Shown here in pieces: positions 1 through 4,802 of a stretch of DNA of 7,303 nucleotides. The stretch spans positions 1 to 7,303 of the forward strand of contig WJIO01000037.1 of the NCBI GenBank assembly GCA_014730235.1. Reading direction: 5' to 3'. The stretch is from Candidatus Poribacteria bacterium (GTDB taxonomy: Bacteria > Poribacteria > DTPJ01 > WJIO01). The position numbers were made by a program, and so were the translations under genes. The notes beneath the pieces are model-generated. The model made no database searches, was not told the origin of the DNA, and was given only the letters and a program-made list of their open reading frames with translations. Each line of letters starts with the position of its first letter. Positions within the stretch are counted from its first letter, which is position 1.

Positions 1-137
1 GAATATGTTCCGCTTCCGGTATAATACTGCATAACCTGCCTGAACATCAGGTCTTCAGAACGATCTGCCGCAGATGTTATGATTATCAATGCGATGGCAG
101 CAATTATAAAAATATGTATCAGCAGCTTTTTATACAT
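1..137 (-). CDS. N-terminal fragment of an exported protein with signal peptide (runs off left edge)
   Basis: Reading leftward from the ATG at 137-135, an open frame runs to the window edge and gives 45 residues. It begins MYKKLLIHIF, continues with a hydrophobic stretch to about residue 20, then reads TSAADRSEDLMFRQVMQYY. A short basic start, a hydrophobic core and a small-residue S-A-A run before a polar segment form a classical signal peptide, probably cut around residues 22-23. A strong Shine-Dalgarno site (AAAGGAGA, complement of 148-155) lies 10 nt upstream and supports this start. The gene follows the EEP phosphoesterase after 35 nt, so it is probably the next cistron of the same operon. 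I do not recognise the mature part, and too little is present to assign a function. It would act outside the cytoplasm. Confidence 0.75.
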   Translation of the reverse strand, partial: MYKKLLIHIFIIAAIALIIITSAADRSEDLMFRQVMQYYTGSGTY

Positions 138-172
138 ATTTATTTAATCTCCTTTAAACAAATTTAATAACA

Positions 173-1072
173 TCAATCATCATCCTGTATTATACTAAAT
201 TCGGCCCAGACTGGCCTGTGATCCGATACGGCAATTATTGCCATATCATCATTATTGCTGAATACTTCTTCATCAAACTTATCTATACCGCTGTTTCCCG
301 TATATTCTTTCAGATAATCCCATTGAAACCATATATTGTCATATAGGCTTGAATCGGTTATGTGGGATTTTTCCGGTAAACTTATTATGGGTTTCATGGA
401 TGGTATACCAAAAAGATCTCCGTAGCTATCCATATCATCAGGCTCGCGATTAAAATCCCCCATAAGTAAAACATCCTGTTCCGGGCCGTTTAGTTCCTGG
501 ATCTGGTTATACACTTCAGCAAGCTTTTTTATTTCTGCCCGACGGTCTGAAACCCTGTCACCCCAGATAACATGAATAGCTATAGCTGTAAAATCAAATT
601 GTCCTGCCCTAAATGTGGCATAATATGGCTCTCTAATAAATGAATCCTCAGTATCCGGGAATATTTGACCTGATTCTAATACTGTTACCTTTGTATTATC
701 GTATAAAAAAGCATATCTTTCCTTAACGCCCCTGCCTACAGGTTCGCTTATCTGGTAATCGTAATCTTTGCCCATGTCATTAAGTATAGATTCTGTTCTC
801 TTGAGGACTTTCTCATCCCTTAATTCTATAACGGCGACAAAATCATAGTCCATTATGGTATCGGATATTTGTCCGAGTTCCTGATCATCCCTGCTGTTAT
901 CGGAAAATATTCTTATATTCCAGGATGCAAGACGCATGGTCTCGGAAACCGATCCCAGATGTTTCAGCTTTGGTTCGGCTTTTTTAGGTACTCGATAATA
1001 GTATTGGTAATATATACCTATGGCCAAAGCTAAAATAAGTATAAGAATAAGGAAAGATAAAAACCTTTTCAA
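173..1072 (-). CDS. Membrane-anchored endonuclease/exonuclease/phosphatase (DNase I-like) protein
   Basis: This is a 299-residue member of the EEP (DNase I-like) superfamily, metal-dependent phosphoesterases that cut DNA, RNA or phosphorylated small molecules. Residues 4-22 form one hydrophobic segment after MKR, a signal anchor or uncleaved signal, so the catalytic domain (about 45-295) should face outward. Active-site motifs appear complete: W51-N52, metal ligand E83, R119-Y120 in RYAFLYDN, H167, GDFN at 205-208 (D206, N208), D245-N246, and SDH at 283-285. The RYAFLY motif, and the spacing of H167 to an A-E-I-x-x-L-x-x-V-Y helix and then GDFN, resemble true DNase I more than exonuclease III, but the substrate is not provable. 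The start is TTG at 1072, with TAAGGAG 8 nt upstream; that site contains the stop codon of the URO-D gene, so the two are probably translationally coupled. An extracellular nuclease might serve DNA or phosphate scavenging. Confidence 0.85.
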   Translation of the reverse strand: MKRFLSFLILILILALAIGIYYQYYYRVPKKAEPKLKHLGSVSETMRLASWNIRIFSDNSRDDQELGQISDTIMDYDFVAVIELRDEKVLKRTESILNDMGKDYDYQISEPVGRGVKERYAFLYDNTKVTVLESGQIFPDTEDSFIREPYYATFRAGQFDFTAIAIHVIWGDRVSDRRAEIKKLAEVYNQIQELNGPEQDVLLMGDFNREPDDMDSYGDLFGIPSMKPIISLPEKSHITDSSLYDNIWFQWDYLKEYTGNSGIDKFDEEVFSNNDDMAIIAVSDHRPVWAEFSIIQDDD

Positions 1073-1080
1073 AATATCCG

Positions 1081-1087
1081 CTCCTTA
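1081..1087 (-). promoter_or_regulatory. Ribosome binding site TAAGGAG overlapping the upstream stop codon
   Basis: The minus-strand TAAGGAG is the complement of CTCCTTA at 1081-1087. Its first three bases are the TAA stop of the URO-D-like gene. It lies 8 nt before the TTG start of the EEP gene at 1072. It fixes that start and suggests that terminating ribosomes re-initiate there. Confidence 0.7.
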
Positions 1088-2182
1088 CTTGTATCCTGTT
1101 ATTTCTTTTCTTCGTTCAAGATAATAGAGATAATTTTCATAGGATATATCTTCAGGTACACCATGATCAACCAGAGGGATGAATCCACCTTTATCAACAA
1201 CAGGTTTCAGTCTTTCTATTTCAGCATCTATAGCATTTTTACCTTTAACCAAAGCCCTTTTATCTACATTACCCCACATAACGATCTTTTGACCGTATTG
1301 ATCCCGAAGTTTTCCCGCATCCATGTCAGAGGCCACTTCAAGAGGGTAAAATCCAGTAACGCCGCCTTCAATCCATAACGGTACAAGCTGTTCAATATTG
1401 CCATCACAGTCCACCCATGAAAGCTCTACACCGTTATCTTCCAGGAATGATGTTACCTTTCTGTAATTATGAACCATGTAATCTCTAAACATATCCGGGG
1501 AGATCAACGGCCCCGATTTATAACACATGTCCTCCCAGAACAGGGCAAAATCCACATCCACTTCTTTCACAGCTTTATCAAGCACCTGGATAAAAAAGTC
1601 TGCCAGATAGTCCATCATATCATGAATCAGATCAGGATCATCGTAAAACATAACGCTGATATTACTTACGCCTATCCAGTTTCGGGGAAAGCCGTATATA
1701 CTTCCGCCGTCAATGCTAATTGGATAATCTCTGTCTTTCCATTCCGCTTTTAGTCGTTGCCATTCAGCTTCCTGTGGGTATCTTCTGGGATCATCCGGGT
1801 TTAGCTGTTCTTCCTTAAATTTTTCCCAATCATCTCGGTTTTTTATTGGGTATTCAAGCCATTGATATGTGGGATAACCTGTTACTCCTTTCCGGGCTTT
1901 GGTTATAACACCATCTCCGGCCCGGTAGATTCGATATTCTTCAGTTTCTTCCAGGGTTATAACCTCAAAACCGGGACATATACCGAGATTAACAGGAACT
2001 CGCGGGTTACCCCAGAAAGCTGAGATCACACCTTCAAATCCAAAGAATTCAAAAGGATCAACATCTTTTGGCATACCTTCTTCATGCCATCTATCAAAGG
2101 GGCCAATCCAGTCAGCCCAAAAAGGAAGTCTATCTACTTCCTGAAACCTCATCGTTCGCCAGAATCGTTCTCTTTTTGTCAT
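1085..2182 (-). CDS. Uroporphyrinogen decarboxylase-like (URO-D/MtaA superfamily) protein
   Basis: This is a 365-residue protein of the URO-D fold, a TIM barrel shared by haem uroporphyrinogen decarboxylase and corrinoid or thiol methyltransferases (MtaA, CmuA). It starts TKRERFWRTMRFQEVDRLP, the usual opening of these paralogues. Other family landmarks are WEDMCYKSGPLISPDMF (about 216-232), DCDGNIEQLVPLW (258-270), GFYPLEVASDMD (277-288), a W-G-N-V-D-K-R-A segment (303-310) and DHGVPEDISYENY near the C-terminus. The DxDG form at 258-261 marks the large uncharacterised subgroup. The MtaA-type His-x-Cys zinc pair is not visible there (W256 stands where His is often found), so the catalytic metal is unclear. 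A role in haem synthesis is unlikely in this setting; methyl transfer is possible by family. The start is the ATG at 2182, with AGGAGA 6 nt upstream. An in-frame ATG at 2215 lacks such a site. Confidence 0.85.
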   Translation of the reverse strand: MTKRERFWRTMRFQEVDRLPFWADWIGPFDRWHEEGMPKDVDPFEFFGFEGVISAFWGNPRVPVNLGICPGFEVITLEETEEYRIYRAGDGVITKARKGVTGYPTYQWLEYPIKNRDDWEKFKEEQLNPDDPRRYPQEAEWQRLKAEWKDRDYPISIDGGSIYGFPRNWIGVSNISVMFYDDPDLIHDMMDYLADFFIQVLDKAVKEVDVDFALFWEDMCYKSGPLISPDMFRDYMVHNYRKVTSFLEDNGVELSWVDCDGNIEQLVPLWIEGGVTGFYPLEVASDMDAGKLRDQYGQKIVMWGNVDKRALVKGKNAIDAEIERLKPVVDKGGFIPLVDHGVPEDISYENYLYYLERRKEITGYK

Positions 2183-2188
2183 ATCAAA

Positions 2189-2194
2189 TCTCCT
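2189..2194 (-). promoter_or_regulatory. Ribosome binding site AGGAGA that sets the URO-D start
   Basis: The complement of TCTCCT at 2189-2194 reads AGGAGA, 6 nt before the ATG at 2182. It lies downstream of the alternative in-frame ATG at 2215, and so would be inside the reading frame if that ATG were used. It is the main reason for choosing the shorter 365-residue protein. Confidence 0.75.
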
Positions 2195-2205
2195 GACCCG
2201 ACATC

Positions 2206-2225
2206 TTTGATTCATTTTGATTCAT
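2206..2225 (-). repeat. Perfect 10-bp tandem duplication upstream of the URO-D gene
   Basis: TTTGATTCAT occurs twice back to back on the plus strand, at 2206-2215 and 2216-2225. On the minus strand this reads ATGAATCAAA twice, and so creates two ATG triplets. The one at 2215 is in frame with the URO-D gene, which explains why an automatic caller could extend that protein by 11 residues. The other, at 2225, is one base out of frame with it. Confidence 0.6.
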
Positions 2226-2252
2226 CTATGTTCAGTATAGAAGTTTCCATAG

Positions 2253-2281
2253 ATTATAACGTACCCAGAAGCCTAATTGAA
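2253..2281 (-). promoter_or_regulatory. Possible internal promoter (-10 TATAAT) for the URO-D gene
   Basis: The minus strand has a perfect TATAAT at 2258-2253, overlapping the stop codon of the BFD-type gene. Seventeen nt upstream the -35 position reads TTCAAT (2281-2276), which matches only three of six TTGACA bases. The placement before the one long gap in the operon is suggestive. In AT-leaning DNA such a hexamer can arise by chance, so this is weak. Confidence 0.2.
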
Positions 2282-2505
2282 ACAGGGCGCACCGGAGGAC
2301 GTACTCGGGGAATTGGTATTTCATCTAGAGACTTACCTGTTTCCTCAGCAATAATCCTGGCTATTAATCTGGAGCACGTATGCCCCTGGCATAAACCCAT
2401 TCCAGCCCTTGTCCGGCGTTTTACTTCATCAACAGTAACTGCCCCATCACGAACTGTCTGTCTGATTTCCTCTTCTGTAACTTCTTCACATCTGCATATT
2501 AACAT
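2254..2505 (-). CDS. BFD-type [2Fe-2S]-binding small subunit of a dehydrogenase
   Basis: This 83-residue protein matches the BFD-like [2Fe-2S] domain by eye. It begins LICRCEEVTEEEI, so the first cysteine pair is C4-x-C6. The second pair is in GLCQGHTCS, C39-x4-C44. Between them is V-D-E-V-K-R-R-T-R-A-G-M-G, the helix typical of this family. The tail has a proline-rich RVRPPVRPVS segment that is also characteristic. Relatives are small electron-transfer subunits of multi-subunit FAD dehydrogenases (sarcosine, proline, hydroxyproline or opine type), passing electrons between flavin sites. Its ATG overlaps the end of the 4Fe-4S gene by 20 nt and has no convincing Shine-Dalgarno site, so it probably depends on translational coupling. 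No FAD subunit is adjacent. The acceptor and substrate are therefore unknown; an alternative is a scaffold or electron carrier for the neighbouring URO-D protein. Confidence 0.88.
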   Translation of the reverse strand: MLICRCEEVTEEEIRQTVRDGAVTVDEVKRRTRAGMGLCQGHTCSRLIARIIAEETGKSLDEIPIPRVRPPVRPVSIRLLGTL

Positions 2506-3004
2506 TATTTTTGATCTTTATGCTTCTCACATGATCCGCATATTCTTTGGTAAGTTCAACGGTTATTAATATTGTTCCATCGGCATATTTGCGTTTGACA
2601 ATCTTTTTTACAACAGCAGAGCAAACGCGCTGACCCATGCGATCCAGCCCTTCGACAGTGGAACCTATTTCCGGCAGAGGTAAGAATTCATAAGGTATAG
2701 AAACCAAAGCCTTGTTATCAGAATATGATTTATCTACAACGAATATAGCCAAACCCGGACAATTAATCGCGCATTCCCCGCAGCCTTTGCATTTTTCTAC
2801 ATCCAGTTTTGGCAGATTTGTTATTGGTTCTCCTACAGTTATAGCGTCAAAACGACAGGATGTTTCACAGGGATTACATGGTATCTCCTGAATACACTCA
2901 ATAACTGCAACAGGGCCTTTTTCAAAGGACTTATCCGAAGGATAACCCGGTGAATTTTTTATTTTTTCCAGTGTAACAAACACTACACCAGATCCCTCAG
3001 ACAT
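2486..3004 (-). CDS. 2x[4Fe-4S] ferredoxin-like dehydrogenase subunit
   Basis: This 172-residue cytoplasmic electron-transfer protein shows two cysteine sets. The first is C37-x5-C43-x2-C46-x3-C50 in IECIQEIPCNPCETSC. The second is a classic C72-x2-C75-x2-C78-x3-C82-P83 in CKGCGECAINCPGLAIF. Around them are ITVGEPITNLPKLD and SIPYEFLPLPEIGSTVEGLDR, conserved stretches of a family that accompanies BFD-type [2Fe-2S] proteins and FAD oxidoreductases in anaerobes. The C-terminal 60 residues look like a small beta domain (VCSAVVKKIVKR, ILITVELTKEYADHVRSIK). After C50 the common Cys-Pro is Cys-Arg, a minor departure. The gene overlaps the DUF6485-type gene by 22 nt and the BFD-type gene by 20 nt. 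A modest site (AAAAGGA, 3016-3022) lies 11 nt before the ATG. Family membership is strong, but the partner enzyme is not in the window. Confidence 0.88.
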   Translation of the reverse strand: MSEGSGVVFVTLEKIKNSPGYPSDKSFEKGPVAVIECIQEIPCNPCETSCRFDAITVGEPITNLPKLDVEKCKGCGECAINCPGLAIFVVDKSYSDNKALVSIPYEFLPLPEIGSTVEGLDRMGQRVCSAVVKKIVKRKYADGTILITVELTKEYADHVRSIKIKNNVNMQM

Positions 3005-3153
3005 GCCGGTAGCTGTCCTTTTGATCTATGATTTTCAATACATTCACAGCAAAATCCCCGGCGTGGGCATTTTTCGCTCCCACAGGTGCAATCTTCTTTA
3101 TTAACTTCGATATTAGGACATTCCAATCTCTTTTTATTATCTTTACCTGACAT
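2983..3153 (-). CDS. Small Cys-rich DUF6485-type cytosolic protein
   Basis: This 56-residue gene is easily missed because of its length. It begins MSGKDNKKRLECPNIEV and contains CTCGSEKCPRRGFCCEC followed by HRSKGQLPAC, ending LRDLV. Eight cysteines are present (12, 22, 24, 29, 35, 36, 38, 51). The pattern of C-P-N-I-E-x-N-K, then C-x-C-x4-C, then G-x-C-C-E-C-I, then an H-R-x-x-G-x-L-P-A-C end matches my memory of the DUF6485 family, small proteins of unknown function common in anaerobes. Zinc or Fe-S binding is an inference from the cysteines. Its ATG directly follows the TAA of the glycoside hydrolase with no spacer. A perfect AGGAGG lies 10 nt upstream inside that gene's last codons. Its 3' end overlaps the 4Fe-4S gene by 22 nt. 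Both junctions support translation as part of the operon, just upstream of the Fe-S genes. Confidence 0.85.
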   Translation of the reverse strand: MSGKDNKKRLECPNIEVNKEDCTCGSEKCPRRGFCCECIENHRSKGQLPACLRDLV

Positions 3154-4788
3154 TTATTCTTTTCCTCCTGAATTTATATGTATTTTTTCAATTTTAGCGT
3201 TAACTTCCTTCATCCGGGAAGTAAGTATTTCCCAAGTTTCATCTTTAATATTAACAAGGCCGTAGTTGCTGTTTTCACCATCAAAACGACCTTCGGCTGG
3301 TTCATCGGCATGTTCAAACCAGTGAAAACCCACCATGTAAGGTTGTTCCATAAGAGCAGTTACATAACCATCAAAAAGATCAGCCCTGTCCTGCTGAGTT
3401 TCCACAGGTGAACCTGCGCCTTTTGTGTTCGGCAGACCTGAGTCCATAGCCTTAAAGGAAAATTCGGTTAGCATAATTGGTTTGCCGGTTATTTTATATA
3501 TCTCTTCAAGCCTTTCCAATGGAGCAGTTTTGCTGTAGTTATTATAGGATACCACATCAACATAGTTCTTCATAGCTTTGACTACTTCAGTCGGCGCATA
3601 TCCAGCGAAACGACAACCAAGGATAAGATGATTTGGATCGTATTTTTTTATTGCCTCATTACAAACCTTAAAATATTGTTCAGCAACTTTTTCCAGGAAT
3701 TTACTCTCAACCTTCTTGATTTCCTCAACAACCGGAGATTCACCAGATGGCTTATTATAAAAGGCATCTATAAGCTCATCATAAGAATTAAAATCTGTTT
3801 CAAAAGCTTTGTTTACCTTTTCCAGATTGCCGTATATCATCTCAAGCCCCATTATAATAAACTCCCTGGGAAGATTGAGAATCTGGATCTCTTCTGACAG
3901 CTTTATAAGAAAATCTTTTGTCAGCAATTCATCGTAGGACGAAGCGTTGGTATTATAAACTTCATTTACCTTTTGCAGGCTACCATAAGTTTGGTTCAGG
4001 TAGAGCTTTGCCGCCGGTTTAGGCATAGGCAATCCGGCGAATTTCTGGTCTTCGGGAGATGGAAATTCAACACCCAATTCAGATAGGCTTGATGCTTTTT
4101 CTATATCATCAAAACTGCCGATCTCTGTCTGCCATGACTTGTTTAGTCCATCAATATTTTCATACATGCCTTTCAGCATAGTCATCAGAGCATTTTTCCC
4201 CGGTGAACCGGCAGGAAAGGCCAGGAAATCATCAAAAAGGTCGTTTTCAGAACGCCAATCAGCCGCCCATCTTAATTCATTATCTATAAAATATCCTAGA
4301 AGCATTGGATCATCTCTTCGGGGTGCGCAGTCTTTTAACGCTGAAGCCTCAGCAGCTTCCCTGAATTTTTCTGAAAAGACATCAGGAAAAACACCTTTGC
4401 GCCAATCTCCTCCGGCATTTGCTCCTATATTAAGAATAGGTGTATAGGCCATGTCATAAACATAAGTCTCAGAATCAGACCATGCACCTATTGTATTAAA
4501 ACCCCAACCTTTCATCCGTTCAACGACAGTCTCAGCCCAATCCTGATGACTTTCGTATTTTTTACTTACAAAATCGTGATATGGACTCCGACCTAAAGCC
4601 GGTGAATGGTCACCTCTAAAGGTTACATGGTTAACACCTTTTGATATAAAAGCTTTACCAGAAGGATCAACAAGCCACCACACACCATCTATTTCTTCAG
4701 TGCGAAAGAAACCAGTTCCTTCCACCTGCAAATGTTCCCAGTCCTGCATTGCCAGACTCATAAAAACTAACAACAATCCCTCTAACAA
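3154..4788 (-). CDS. Clan GH-A glycoside hydrolase, agarase-like
   Basis: This is a 544-residue TIM-barrel glycoside hydrolase. The N-terminal FFRTEEIDGVWWLVDPSGKA (27-46), then FISKGVNHV, is the entry strand seen in proteins often annotated as beta-agarase or GH42/GH50-like. LLGYFIDNELRW (163-174) carries the beta-4 Asn-Glu pair N170-E171, the expected acid/base. KPIMLTEFSFKA (436-447) carries E442, the expected nucleophile. DPNHLILGCRFAGYAP and GFHWFEHADEPAEG complete the barrel. Between E171 and the DPNHL strand sits an enlarged insertion (about 200-350) with three copies of one motif. The start is TTG at 4788, 8 nt after AGGAGG. The first 14 residues are hydrophobic but lack a basic end, so export is doubtful. 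It follows the beta-propeller gene by 12 nt. A galactan or other algal-type glycan is a plausible substrate, not shown. Confidence 0.82.
   Translation of the reverse strand: MLEGLLLVFMSLAMQDWEHLQVEGTGFFRTEEIDGVWWLVDPSGKAFISKGVNHVTFRGDHSPALGRSPYHDFVSKKYESHQDWAETVVERMKGWGFNTIGAWSDSETYVYDMAYTPILNIGANAGGDWRKGVFPDVFSEKFREAAEASALKDCAPRRDDPMLLGYFIDNELRWAADWRSENDLFDDFLAFPAGSPGKNALMTMLKGMYENIDGLNKSWQTEIGSFDDIEKASSLSELGVEFPSPEDQKFAGLPMPKPAAKLYLNQTYGSLQKVNEVYNTNASSYDELLTKDFLIKLSEEIQILNLPREFIIMGLEMIYGNLEKVNKAFETDFNSYDELIDAFYNKPSGESPVVEEIKKVESKFLEKVAEQYFKVCNEAIKKYDPNHLILGCRFAGYAPTEVVKAMKNYVDVVSYNNYSKTAPLERLEEIYKITGKPIMLTEFSFKAMDSGLPNTKGAGSPVETQQDRADLFDGYVTALMEQPYMVGFHWFEHADEPAEGRFDGENSNYGLVNIKDETWEILTSRMKEVNAKIEKIHINSGGKE
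3164..3169 (-). promoter_or_regulatory. Ribosome binding site AGGAGG for the DUF6485-type gene, inside the hydrolase gene
   Basis: The complement of CCTCCT at 3164-3169 reads AGGAGG. It encodes part of the Ser-Gly-Gly-Lys-Glu end of the glycoside hydrolase, and lies 10 nt before the ATG at 3153. This is strong support that the 56-residue frame is really translated. Confidence 0.75.
3772..4164 (-). repeat. Three copies of a 21-residue motif within the glycoside hydrolase
   Basis: Residues 209-229 (4102-4164), 268-288 (3925-3987) and 319-339 (3772-3834) align without gaps. Five positions are identical in all three: Y1, N8, T13, S17 and D19. The copies read like Y-G-x-L-x-K-V-N-x-x-x-x-T, then S-Y-D-E-L. 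Copies 2 and 3 are closest to each other and also share an L-P about 14-16 residues before the motif. Copy 1 looks like the standard Y-x-x-x-x-x-L-N-x-x-W-x-T segment of related GH-A enzymes, so copies 2 and 3 are probably later duplications. Confidence 0.7.
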
Positions 4789-4796
4789 ATTATTTT

Positions 4797-4802
4797 CCTC
4801 CT
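4797..4802 (-). promoter_or_regulatory. Ribosome binding site AGGAGG that sets a TTG start
   Basis: The complement of CCTCCT at 4797-4802 is AGGAGG, 8 nt before the TTG at 4788. It shares bases with the TAG stop (4801-4803) of the beta-propeller gene. The perfect site and spacing favour TTG over the downstream ATGs at residues 10 and 14. Confidence 0.7.

Larger units (their letters stand above)
2183..2253 (-). other. Longest intergenic gap, with a weak inverted repeat
   Basis: This 71-nt gap between the BFD-type gene and the URO-D-like gene is the only spacing over 35 nt in the window. It holds a 7-bp inverted repeat, ATCTATG at 2224-2230 against CATAGAT at 2248-2254, with a 17-nt loop; one arm touches the stop codon of the BFD-type gene. 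The stem is short and AT-rich with no T-run after it, so it is not a convincing terminator. It could be an mRNA processing or attenuation element, or chance. Confidence 0.3.

Noticed and set aside
1085-2182. Haem-pathway uroporphyrinogen decarboxylase (hemE)
   Set aside because: The DxDG subgroup motifs and the absence of other haem genes point to a paralogue of different function.
2183-2215. URO-D start at the ATG at 2215
   Set aside because: No Shine-Dalgarno site lies before it. The extra residues are not family-like, and AGGAGA 6 nt before the ATG at 2182 fits well.
2224-2254. Intrinsic terminator between the BFD-type and URO-D genes
   Set aside because: The stem is only 7 bp and AT-rich, the loop is 17 nt, and there is no T-run on the coding strand after it.
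2084-2569. Plus-strand 161-residue open frame across the URO-D/BFD junction
   Set aside because: It runs antisense to two strongly supported genes, resembles no family I know, and has no good ribosome binding site. The other plus-strand open frames in the window fail in the same way.
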